From assembly GCF_963422355.1 (NCBI RefSeq), contig NC_085085.1, positions 14,698,817 to 14,762,816 on the forward strand: a stretch of 64,000 nucleotides of DNA, read 5' to 3'. Position numbers and translations under genes: made by a program. Below the pieces are notes generated by a model. That model was given only the letters and a program-made list of their open reading frames with translations. It did not search any database and was not told the DNA's origin. This DNA comes from Corticium candelabrum (taxonomy: Eukaryota > Porifera > Homoscleromorpha > Homosclerophorida > Plakinidae). Position 1 is the first letter of the stretch. The number at the start of each line of letters is the position of its first letter. This document shows, piece by piece, positions 1 through 10,537 of the stretch.

Positions 1-632
1 AACATGAACACTAGACTGAAAACGACCCTACACTTCTTTAGTATGTAGAAAAGGTATGACAAAATATCAAAGACTAGACTGCATCAAAGCCAAAAGAGTG
101 GACTTTGTTTGAAGCAACATCCTTCTTGCACAACTAGCAATTGCAAGATGGAATTTTTTACTCAGCTAACTAATTGTAACAGAGACTTTCGTTTGGGACG
201 CTAGAATATCTATCAATGAATCAGGTTTTCAGAACTAAAATTAAGAAAGATCGAGGGCCGCCAAACGGAGGGTTTGTGCCCCAGTACAGTATGTACACGG
301 ACGCGAACTGAAACGTTGCGCAGTTTAGTGTTTACTTTAGAATGCAAATAATTTCGTTCAACAATTGCAATTTCTGCTTGAGTTAATTGATTAATTAATT
401 AGGAGACTTGAAAAGCTTTTTTTAGCACATGACGCACGCCGGTGTGGAGTGATCGACCCACGTGGCCATGCACTTGAATTACAATCACGAGCAAGCAGAG
501 TCATGAAGAGACATCTCCCGTGGGAGTCGGACTGATACTTATAAATACATGTAAACATTCGTTCGTTGATATTTCGGACGTCTCGTCTTCTACCATTGTC
601 TCAGTCCTACCGAGTATACTAGCTCTACAACA
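1..632. other. upstream intergenic sequence, no gene seen
   Basis: AT-rich sequence before the first ependymin-like gene. I see no convincing coding exon on either strand. It presumably includes the promoter and 5' UTR of the gene starting at 633, but no clear TATA or other element can be assigned. Confidence 0.5.
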
Positions 633-1622
633 ATGCTGACTGTCATTGCTCTCTGTCTCATCGCAGTTTGTTCTGCACAACATCTCCCGCCTCACATTTC
701 AGAGACGTTCTCCGCAGATGTAAATGACTAAGTAACCAATTCGACTGTCAATGCCACTTGCTACACTGTAGAATAGTACTCAATACTGTAGACCCGGTCT
801 ACGTGTCAAATACCACAAATTATTTCCACTTCTAGATAACTTTTCGCACTCATATGGGACCACGAGGAGTTCGTACAGAAACTGGTGAAAGAATTAATAC
901 TCTAGAGAATCGACGCGCTTACATGAAACGGTGTTTTCGTCTCTCTTTTTCTTTTCAGGCCGGATGGATCACGATCAAACAAACAACAGAGAGGCAGTTA
1001 GTTTGCAAGGAATGGAAGGCGAGCGCGAAACGACGTTTACTCGCATTGCGTTGTACCACCATGACAACCAAGAAGTAAGCATCCGGGCGTCCCTGGAAAA
1101 TTTCTCTAGATAATCACGATCGTCTCTACTGTCTCTAGGGCATGCGTTACACAATTCAAGGGTAAGACAACAAGTCAGAGAAATCAGAGAAACATACGAT
1201 TGTCTAGAGCCAGGAATGTCTTTCATTGATTGCAGTGCAGGAAACGAAACGCACTGTGAACATCGTCCTTTGCCAGGAGATCTACGTCCATACTGGGGTT
1301 TCCTCATGAATGCCGATTTCGAGCGCGAGACAAACTACATGGGCAAGGATGCTTTTGAATTCACATTTCATGTAATATCACACAACTCTAGGTACATTGG
1401 GATAATTCTAGTGAACTGTGTGCATTAATTATGTAGAATATGGAGTCGAGGAGTGAAGGAACGATTCTTGTTGATGCTATGCAGACTTCCATTCCCTTGC
1501 TGGTGAACCATACGCACGGAGATGAGTTTGCCGAATCGACAGAGTACCGAACCTTCGTGCCAGGACCTCCTCCGGCATCCGATTTCGAAATTCCCGCTAG
1601 TTGTCGGGAGCGTCGAGTATGA
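633..1622 (+). CDS. secreted ependymin-related-like protein, tandem copy A
   Basis: Small secreted protein resembling the ependymin-related family (secreted or lysosomal, probably ligand-binding; exact role unknown). Six exons join in frame: 633-719, 836-884, 959-1074, 1139-1161, 1236-1371 and 1437-1622, giving about 198 residues, the usual family size. The first exon is a signal peptide (MLTVIALCLIAVCSA). The end reads DFEIPASCRERRV, similar to the family's closing F-x-I-P-x-x-C. A Y-x-I...C segment in exons 4-5 aligns column by column with copies B and C. That alignment also fixes the acceptor of exon 5 at 1236. It is the most diverged of the three copies. Family assignment rests on overall pattern rather than strong identity; the gene model itself is well supported by its paralogues. 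Confidence 0.62.
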
Positions 1623-2015
1623 ACAAACACGACAAACGGACAACTAGCCGCTGTAATGCTTTGGATGTTGCCATTGCTTTGTCATTGAACGAATAGCGTC
1701 TACCTGCAGTGCGCTAAATATTCTACTATTTTATTTCAATTAGATTGCAGCTAGCTTTCGCCTGCTAGTCTCTTGCTGCTTCTGAAATCACTAACATACA
1801 ATTACAGCACTAACTAGTTTTTCACAGTCTGGTTTTGAATGAAACCCAGGTCCCTAGCCCTCTAATTTGTAGCACAGAACAGACAAGTAATTAATTAGGT
1901 GTTGTCCAATGAGCAGGTGTCGCCGAATCACTTGTGGAATCGTCATTCGATCTCACGTGATCAGGCTATTCAGTTGTGTGGTGGTTGTTCGTTGCCTTTC
2001 GATTGGGTGTTGACG

Positions 2016-3238
2016 ATGCTAAAACTAGTCTTTGCGCTAGTATTTCTGGCTCTGGCCAGTGGCCAAACGATACGTCCAAACATTTCTGACACATTCAAGT
2101 CTGAGGTAAGAAGATCCTACATGATGCTGTGGGCTAGACAGACGGTATCGGTACGTACCTAGAGCCACTTCGCTAGTACACAATGACATCAGTGCTCCTT
2201 GCATTTCTTCGATTGTTTGGAGTTGAGATTGCTAAGCTAGACCTCTAGCGAGAACGCTAGGGTGCGGTGTGTTTGTCTACAGTACTGGCCGGGCACTTGT
2301 CGACATGCAAACCTCTGAACTGAATTAACTCAAGCGTTTGAGTTGAAAACGCGAGCAAGTAACAAGCTATCGAGACAGTCGTATTCTTTGACGAACGCGT
2401 TCAGATTCGAGATTTAGTTTCGAATGACCCGAAATATACATGAGGTGCGACTGCATGGCAACACCGGTACATCTTGACTAGTTACTGCACTGTGCTGCAC
2501 GTGTGATGATACTCATTGACAGATCTCTAAGCTAACTGTATTCTTGTTAGATTGATGTGGAATTTCATGACGTCGATGGACTGCATTTCGGAGACGGTAG
2601 AGTAGCAACATCGACTCGTACTGCACATACCTAGTCACAACCGGTCGATACACGTTGTTATGCAGGTCTGTGGGACTGCGACTATGCCAACGACATGGCA
2701 GTCGAAAATTACACACTGGACGAGGGAGGCAAAAAAAGAATGGTCGAAGTACTTCAGCGCTACGATATGGTACCATACTGTTTGCATGTGAACCTTCCAT
2801 CATCACTATCCACCTGTAGACGTGACCGTCATGTATTGTGCCGGTCCTGGTACCGGTGTGATAGAAAGAAGTCTTTGAAATCAACTCTTACGGTCATCAC
2901 GACTGCAGTCATCGCACTGTAAGCGGTCACTTGTCCAGCGTCTTCGGCTTTCTAAAGAATTCGACCTATAGAGGAGAGCAGCAATACCACCATCGAACCT
3001 ACCAGATGTGGGGAGTCGAGGCTAGTGCAACGTTTATTAGACAAACTCTATCTAACTTTAACTCTATGTATAGGCAGGAGGAATCATAGTTGAAGTGGGT
3101 ATAGAGAATGCCACTCCTGATCGACCTTACATTTTCAGAAGGAAACATGCTGCTGACGAAACATTTTATTTCTTCCGGTCGTTTAATGCCACTGAACCTC
3201 CTGCTTCTGTATTTGCCATTCCTTCCGACTGTCGCTGA
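2016..3238 (+). CDS. secreted ependymin-related-like protein, tandem copy B
   Basis: Second tandem paralogue. Exon 1 (2016 to about 2105) encodes a signal peptide MLKLVFALVFLALASG. A short exon follows around 2551, then one at about 2666-2768 containing AVENYTLDEGGKKRMVEVLQ, one at 2865-3014 containing EINSYGHHDCSHR, and a final exon at 3074-3238 ending SVFAIPSDCR-stop. Exon count differs slightly from copy A, because the two middle exons of A correspond to one exon here. The donor after 3014 (gtcgag) is weak and could be shifted. Closest to copy C at 3998. Probably made by local duplication, since the three copies share orientation and exon layout. Confidence 0.62.
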
Positions 3239-3997
3239 AGAGAACGAGAACGAAGCATTTAGTTGGATTTGTCGGTTGTCAGTCAGCTAACACATTGTCT
3301 GACGCAAGAACTGAAGATAGCTTTTGCGTGATTTGTTGCATTTTTGAATTTCCTTGATTACTTTGTTTGAGAATTGAGCTTGAGTTAGTGGTGACTCTCG
3401 ATCTGTATGGGCCATCTAGATCAACATAGGATGCAACATAGGATGCAAACAAACTTACACATGTCTAGGTGTGATAGTTAACACACTATACTATGAGCCA
3501 CCAAACTCAAAACACCAGCAATAACATCTACGCGTTGCTTTAGAAACTAATCGTTTACCCATCTCTGCAAGTATTTCTCAATTACTGCATTCATGCATTG
3601 AGCAATATATCTGTTTGATAACTAGATAATAGGAGATAAAGTAAATATTCTATATTGTAAAACAGGTTCTTTTTGTAAGAAAAATCTATTAACCAACATG
3701 TTGGTCCTTATCATCAGAAATCTATCTTATCTTAGATATTCACTGGTTCTAAATGCTAAGTTTTATAATTGCTATTGTTTGTGTTCTTATACATTAGGTA
3801 CTTGTTTATGTACTGTAAAGTCTAGGCGTTACTTCGTTTCACAAGTTTTGTGTGGAGGAGGTAAACTGTTCACACACTCGGCGCACGCCCAGTTCCAAAT
3901 TCCAAAAACAAGATCAAAAGTACCGTCAATTTCACGTGACTTACTCAGTGTGATTGCATGCGTTGACATTTGACATTTGACTTGCATCTCAACAACA

Positions 3998-5083
3998 ATG
4001 AAGCTCCTCATCGCCTTCCTGTGTATCACCGTGTCCACATCTCAGACGCCACCCGAGCGTCCTGTAATCTCGGAAACTTTCTCGTCAATGGTACCGAAAT
4101 CAGTCAATGCGAACAAGTATATTAGTCTCATTACAAACCTCATTGCGTTTTCCTAGACTGACATCGAATCCCACGAACCAGGAAGAGTATTATTTGGAGA
4201 AGGTAGAGTATGCTTGCCTCAGAATCTATTTCAGCTGCTGCGACACCCTTGTATACATATGTGTAACATGTGATCATGTAAACCAGGGATATGGGATATG
4301 GACTATCAAGGAAACAAGGCAGTAGAAAACTACACGCTGCGAGAAGAGGGACCAAGTCGAAGAGTCCTCAACCTTCAACGATATGACATGGTAGAGCAGT
4401 GAAACGTAGTAGTCTATATCTATTATCAATTAATTAATTAAAATTCATCTCTCTATTGCTAGGGCGAGGTCTACGAAATTAACGCCTACGGACACAACCA
4501 ATGCTCTCATCGCGAAGTGACTGGTCACATTGTCAGCGTGTTCGGTTTCCTAGAACAAGCAGAGTACATGGGCATTATACCATTCCGAAACCATGACTTT
4601 GAATTCTGGAAATATTCTGTGAGTGGAGAAAATGCCACATATTTATTTCTACTTGCAATTGCATGGCTACCTAGTTATGTTATGTATCACACCAGATTAC
4701 TCAGGTGTAGTTCCTTCTAGGGGCTGGGGTACACAAACACGAAATAGGTACAGTACCAACAGAAAATACACAACACACACTAAAGCTACCAACTACACTA
4801 ATAATTTCATACTTCTAACACATGCCAGTCCCGTTTTTTCAGTTCGTAAGTTGACTAGTATGTGTGTGTGTGTGTGTGCGTTTATTTCTAGGCTGGCGGA
4901 TTTATCCTTGAACTTGGTGTTGATGAAGAAGATCGGAATAGACCTGCTGTCCTAAGAAGACACCACGCTGGTGGAGATACAGTAATTTACTTCAGAGAAT
5001 TCAACAGCACCACTCCGACCGCCTCAGTCTTTGAGATCCCACCCGATTGTCGGGAGACATTAAATACTGTCCAACAACTCTAG
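3998..5083 (+). CDS. secreted ependymin-related-like protein, tandem copy C
   Basis: Third tandem paralogue. Signal peptide MKLLIAFLCITVSTS, then exons near 4157-4203, 4287-4389, 4464-4617 and 4892-5083. Recognisable pieces are AVENYTLREEGPSRRVLNLQ, GEVYEINAYGHNQCSHREV and the end SVFEIPPDCRETLNTVQQL. The Cys-His-Arg segment and the terminal I-P-x-x-C are shared with copies A and B. The spacing of hydrophobic and Cys residues fits the ependymin-related fold, but identity to vertebrate ependymins is low, so a lineage-specific secreted family remains possible. Confidence 0.62.
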
Positions 5084-5328
5084 TCAATCACGTGGGCAGT
5101 GACTCCTAGCGCTACACTTACCTGCTTTTGCGTGAGCGGATTTGTTTGCTTCAGCATATTTTTAGATTCTTTTTTAGTTTTATTGAACGCTGATCTTTAC
5201 ACAATCCTTTCATGTTTTGATTTTTGGATGTCTGAATTGGCTCACATTATGGTGCAATGATGTCTCAACTAGAGTTTCCTATACCAGTGTACTGTATGTT
5301 GCACCCACGCACAATGCATACCATGGGC

Positions 5329-5528
5329 GCGTTCGATTGGGCTCTTCCAGCCTCTTCCAGAAGAGGCTCCGTGTGCACACCCCTCTCCAACTTCTACAGT
5401 TCTGCCCCTATAGTCGAAAGAGCCAACTCTACCGACTCTGCTGCTCACTGGAAGAACGCACCCCTCTTGAAGAGGGGCGTGCTCTTCCAGACTCTTCTGG
5501 AAGAGGCTGGAAGAACCCAATTGAACGG
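5329..5528. mobile_element. short inverted-repeat (MITE-like) element
   Basis: About 200 bp with imperfect inverted ends. The left end (gttcgattgggctcttccag) matches the reverse complement of the right end (gttcaattgggttcttccag), and similarity continues through cctcttccagaagag. Further CTCTTCC/GGAAGAG palindromes lie inside. No transposase is present. It lies between the ependymin-like cluster and the TBC-like gene. The exact boundaries and any target duplication are uncertain. Confidence 0.65.
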
Positions 5529-5818
5529 GCCTCATGCCATACTTCACGTTTTCATTTTAGAATACATACAACAGATAGTTGGGAAAATGTGTTTGAAAAA
5601 AGAAATTTTATGAAGAAGTGAACACAACAAGTCTGGTTGTGTTCTCTTCAGATATATTACACGTTTCACTGCATGCTGAACGATTCTTTCAATCTGCAAA
5701 AGTGAAGCCATACTCTTATCATTAAGATTGGATAAGACAACAAATGGTAATCAGTACTAAATTACTGTTGTTGATTACCTGAAGCAACTGTCATCCAACC
5801 ATGAAAAAGTCTACACAA

Positions 5819-6953
5819 CTACATGTCTGAAAGCTCTTCCTTCATCCACCCAGACTGAACTTGTTTTAGAAACAGTCCACAAGGTTCCCGAATTAATACC
5901 TATAACAAGAGCATCATACCTCAGTTTATACCTATTGTCTACGTACTCTTATAAAAAACGTAGCAACTAGAGCAAGTGGGAAAAATTTTGAGGCAGGCTG
6001 GACACTGTGTGGCCATCTTAAATACTTGAGAACTACAAATATGCAATTTTGTCACTTGACTTGCCAACAGAGTAGCTCACCTTATGCAGTTGTTCAAAAG
6101 TCTCTGCAGCCATCAGCTGCTCTCTCAGTAGTCTCAGTATTGCTAAGCAGAATCTCTGCATTGCAAACAGTGCCCAATCCGCAAGAAAAAGCTGGTCCCA
6201 AATGAACATCACACTGTGATACTCTAAAACACTAACAAACCCCTAAAAACACAAATAATTGCTTAGTTGATGTCAGACAATGATTAGTTGTGAGGATGAT
6301 GTCCATGCACTAACTTACTTCTGTAACCCATTTTCTGATAAAGATTTCTGGTCCAAAAACTGATGACTGCCCACTGCTGTCTGAAGCAGCCAACTTTGCC
6401 AAAAACTCCTAATACAATGTACTACTATTACATAAACATATTTAGATGCACAACATTACAAAACAAAACTAACTTGATGTTGTCCCAAATTGGCCTTCCT
6501 AGTCACTGAAACAAGATGCAAATATAACCGCTCATCAGCTCGTTGTATAGTCCTAATGACATCACTGCTCATATCACTGATTGCTTTGTGAGATGGAAAA
6601 CAGTATGTAACAACTTCATGTAGTCGCCATGCCAATTCCACGCAGTGATGCTCATCATCTAGAAATGATCGATAGCAAAAATTGTTCTATAGTTTTATCG
6701 TTTTCTGTGGTTCTTTACTTTCAATACGTTTCTTGTCCCAAAACGCTAATACAACCGGAAATGAAAGATAAATATGTGTCGGCTCATATGATTTGTTGTA
6801 TATGTACAAGCAATTGAGAATATTTTGAATTACAGTTTTCCACTGAAGCATTTCATCAAGTTGATCGGACAGTGGCAGAGTGGTACGATAAGCCTAGCAT
6901 AGTACAACATTGTCACATCAGTCAGTTAGTTACACACACGCATGCTCGTGCGT

Positions 6954-6986
<33 letters not shown>

Positions 6987-8052
6987 CACACACAAGCAAA
7001 CAAATAACAAACAAAAAATACAAAAATTGCATGTTGCTACAACAGTGACTGAAGGAAGAAAGACACCATGTGAGAGCACCAAAAATAATAATAAATTTTC
7101 CACGCATGCACAAATATATGTGTACTGTATATACGTGTAAGTGGCACACAAGTAGAGCAAACTAAAAGGTCAACTATTTACTGATACGCAACAAATCCAG
7201 TAATAACTAATTCTCAATTTCCTATTTAATTACAAACACATACATAGAATAATAAGTCACGACCTGTCTGCACACTCAACTACTCTTATTCACCTGCTCT
7301 ACTGATCTCTGTATTAATCCCGAGATCGGTGATTTCAGTGGCGATTTGTGTGCGGCAGTGTCCATTACTCTTTGTATGGTTTCCATAAATCTCTTCTTCC
7401 TCACATCGACACTGCTCACCGTTTCATTTCCCCCCAATTCTTTCTTTGCTATCCGAATCAAGTTTGCTATCATACTGTCTAATGTTAGAGACCATACACA
7501 TCCACGTAGAGTGTCAGGCAACAGTCTCCCGTATATTGTTTTGCAGATAGATTTTAGTTGTTCCGGCCGTCTCTGCAAAAGGCAAGCCAACGCTGATCCA
7601 ATAGTTTCACTCTGATATAACCCACTGTCACCAGACGTTCCTCGTATCTGCTGGTTGACTCGTGACACGACCAAACACTTACAAAATTGTTCAAATTCTT
7701 GTACTTCCACACACGTTGATCCAGCAACGTCTTTAAGTACAGTATCAGATGCATTAGACAGTAACTGCTTGGCTAGCACCCGAGCTTCCCGTTTAGTTTG
7801 TGCCTGCATAAAAGGAAGCTCTAAGACCATCGGTTTGTCTGGCCAAGACCGAAAGTATTGACGAACAAAGTCGTCACCAAGAAGCTCATAGAGTGCCTGC
7901 CTAATCTCTGGACGGTCTAGCCTCGATTCCAATAGTCCAGCTAACTTCTCACAAATTATATTGCTAACTTTGTGCCACGGCGATGACGGCAATAAAGTCT
8001 CTTGAAGACATGAATCAAGCCACGTCACTCGATGTTCACATACAGAATCCAT
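5819..8052 (-). CDS. TBC-domain-like protein
   Basis: Not recognised to a named orthologue. The large first exon (8052 to about 7294) encodes a long helical region containing LLPDTLRGCVWSLTL, which resembles the start of a TBC (Rab-GAP-like) domain. Further exons near 6840-6900, 6473-6635, 6320-6411 and 6082-6243 contain GPEIFIRKWVTE and MFIWDQLFLADW, matching the C-terminal TBC pattern of a hydrophobic helix followed by W-D. The last exon ends SGWMKEELSDM with its stop at 5819-5821. No clear IxxDxxR arginine finger or YxQ glutamine finger is seen, so GAP activity cannot be claimed. The chosen start lies only 20 nt after the SPRING stop; the same frame stays open further upstream across SPRING exon 2 but without a better ATG. 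Middle exon boundaries near 6730 are unresolved. Confidence 0.55.
6957..6983. repeat. (CA)n microsatellite
   Basis: Short dinucleotide run in an intron of the TBC-like gene. It generates spurious Val-Cys or Thr-His reading frames that are not genes. Confidence 0.9.
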
Positions 8053-8072
8053 CGTTACTGTAAAGCTTGATG

Positions 8073-8658
8073 TTAGAGTACAGGTAAGAGTTCGGGTGCT
8101 TCCGCCCCGTAGCAGTATTTGGCTTGTGGATCTCGGTAAGAATTCTCGTGTTGAACACTCTGGAATACAAACAATTACTAATAGTTTGTTAAGTATTACA
8201 TCAAATAACATTTGTGTCCTATGGATACGTAGTGACAGTTTAAACTATACCTAGCACGCTTGACCAGGGATGGCCAAATGCAGCCTTTAACCTGTTACGT
8301 GTGATCGCTTTAAAAATCTTTGGTGCAATAATGATCATGCAGTAAGAAGTCTTCCATTGTTTCTGTCTGGAAGCTGCGAGGCAATTGCATGAATGTGCCA
8401 GCTTCTGTTGCAAAGTATAAAACTGGTTAATTTAATTAGATATACACTTTTGAATGAGCGGTAAGTGGGATGGCTACAAACAGCCTGATGCTTGTGTGGG
8501 CCTTTGGTAACTGAAGCCTTGGCCATCCCTGTGACCTAAAGTCTCTAGTGTATAAAACAGGCCATTAAAATTGTAGGTATATGGACTCATATGTGACCAA
8601 CATTGCAGTATACTACTTTGTGCTGGTAACACAAGAGAACTGAAGTGGTGGTGGTAGT

Positions 8659-8749
<91 letters not shown>

Positions 8750-9286
8750 ATGTACTTATAAGAGTGGAAAATACCAGAAACATCCACTTACCAAAGAAGA
8801 CGTCCTACACTTGGCAAGACACAATTCAAACTGATCACGAACGGCTGATATAACGGTATGAACCGATACAACGGCTCGACTACGAATACTTCTCAAAAGT
8901 GGCTGCTTGTCAGGATGAAGACAACAAGAAATGCAGTGTTCATACAGACCACAACATCCAGTGTCCTGACAACCAGTACAAGCGAATCTCTGCGTTGAGT
9001 GCCTGTTCGGATTACAACAGCCGTTAGGCTTCACATCAATGTGCCGACACACGTACCCGAGTTCGTCTGTGATTAAATTTCGTCCTTGTTCTGAGTTACG
9101 ACAATGTGAAAGTGACGTCAAATTGGCCAGAGGTAGCCACACAAACTGAGCAGGAGCGATTTCTGACGCCTCCTCGATATCTTCAGCGGTCTCGGGAATG
9201 GTAATCCAGATGCCCACCAAAATAAGGCAAACGAGAATAGCCGTCCACCACCGATGGTGCAAGAGAAGACGAGATCGTCTTAGCAT
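8073..9286 (-). CDS. SPRING1: SPRING (SREBF pathway regulator in Golgi, C12orf49)
   Basis: Golgi type II membrane protein that in mammals supports site-1 protease maturation and so SREBP cholesterol signalling. Exon 1 (9286 to about 8792) begins with a basic stretch and one membrane anchor ([18 protein letters not shown]). It continues with the family signatures [44 protein letters not shown] and [12 protein letters not shown]. Exon 2 (about 8161-8073) supplies [18 protein letters not shown] and EAPELLPVL before the stop. The join is phase 0 and matches the vertebrate protein closely, including the dense cysteine pattern. The single intron carries a long TG/CA microsatellite. It is divergent from PLGRKT with 82 bp between start codons, and its stop is followed 20 nt later by the TBC-like ATG. 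Confidence 0.95.
8661..8748. repeat. (TG)n microsatellite
   Basis: About 88 bp of uninterrupted TG inside the SPRING intron. Read on the other strand it produces a poly-Thr-His frame, which is an artefact. Confidence 0.97.
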
Positions 9287-9368
9287 CTACCAAAGCACCA
9301 TATCCGGGAGACCATACAGTTCGAGAGGCCTCGCGTGTTCCGACCTTTGTTTGAGTGTGACTGTCATC
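9287..9368. promoter_or_regulatory. probable bidirectional promoter of SPRING and PLGRKT
   Basis: Only 82 bp separate the divergent start codons of SPRING and PLGRKT, so both 5' UTRs and core promoters must overlap in or near this gap. No TATA box is evident. This is inferred from gene arrangement only. Confidence 0.5.
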
Positions 9369-10033
9369 ATGGGATCGATCACGAGCTCCATTGCTGAGAA
9401 CATGAAATCCGCTATGCAAGAAACGATGGACAAACAGCAACAGGTTATGGTCGAGAATCAACGGAAGATGGTAAGGACCCGTTTGGGGCAACTGTACGCA
9501 AATTACCTCGATCTACAGTGGATCGACATCCGTTGTGTCTGACAACAGGCAGAACGGCAACTGCAGATGCAGAACGAAATGCGTATTAGGATGTTTGCGA
9601 CCCAATTGGCAGCAGCAAGAGAGCGACTGTACTGGTATGGAGCTTTCTACGGTTTGGCAGCCGCCGGAATGTTGGCAGGGCAGAAACAAATTCCATTGCT
9701 GAAATACTAATTAACGCAAACACTACTAAACGACTTGTTGACTGTAGTTTTGCCAAGCGCCGCAACCCTACCATACTGATACCCTTTCTACCTCTCACGT
9801 TTGTTGTTGGCTACCAGGCTGATTTTGCTTATGGGTCAAAGATTGGCAGGATTAGAGGTGATACTATGATAGATATTCTTTGTTGAATGCCTGCAGTTTT
9901 CATTTATCTTGTGTATGTAGCGATGGCTGAGGAGACCATGGAAAAAGAGATGGGGTTGCTTGCTCTCCCCACTGGCCTACCAACTATTGATAATATTGAC
10001 AAGAAAATTGAAATGACAAAATCAAAGATGTGA
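9369..10033 (+). CDS. PLGRKT: plasminogen receptor PLGRKT-like (C9orf46)
   Basis: Small two-pass membrane protein; in mammals it displays a C-terminal lysine that binds plasminogen. Exon 1 starts MGSITSSIAENMKSAM at 9369. Exon 2 (from 9546) has QMQNEMRIRMFATQLAAARE and FYGLAAAGMLAG, matching the family segment before the first membrane helix. Exon 3 (about 9747-9856) has RNPTILIPFLPLTFVVGYQ and ADFAYGSKIGRIR, the second helix and a conserved Y-Q-x-D-x-x-Y-G motif. The last exon (about 9921-10033) ends KKIEMTKSKM. The donor after exon 2 appears to be GC rather than GT, because no GT lies nearby and the protein alignment demands this join. The C-terminal residue is Met, not the Lys of mammalian orthologues. 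Confidence 0.9.
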
Positions 10034-10537
10034 CATGGAGACTAAAATTTTAACTTATTAACTACATTATATCACTCTGATTGTATGGAATTAATTAAAA
10101 TTCACTAGGTACATCAGTGACATCACAGCCGTTGAGCATAAATCGACCATTGCAGTGGAATCAGTTAATAGATATAAACAAGGCAAACTGGAATCAAATA
10201 CATATGAAGAACGCTATTAATTAAAGTGCCTTCGGTAATCACTAGCATTAAAACATGTGGAGTCAGTCAGCAAGAAGTAATGTGCTATAAACTTGCATAT
10301 CCGACATGACAGCAAATGTTCATTGTTAATATTGATTTTGAAGGTAATTTGTAATGATTGTGTATAAAGTACCCTGCTGCAGCCAATGAGATGATTAAAG
10401 TGTTATTGTTGCACACACTGTACACCATTGGACATAGTCAATACATTAATGTATTAATATCTTCAGAATGTCGAATTGATGATTAATCAGAACAGGTTAG
10501 TTAATTACAGTTTTATCACAAATATCCTTCTGTAAGG
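10034..10537. other. intergenic, nothing coding seen
   Basis: AT-rich convergent gap between the PLGRKT stop and the RNFT stop. It should contain both 3' UTRs. No conserved structure or repeat stands out. Confidence 0.5.

Noticed and set aside
2513-2884. 123-residue minus-strand frame
   Set aside because: Shadow of ependymin-like copy B exons, which are supported by alignment with two paralogues.
8587-8853. Poly-Thr-His and poly-Val-Cys frames
   Set aside because: Dinucleotide repeat in the SPRING intron.
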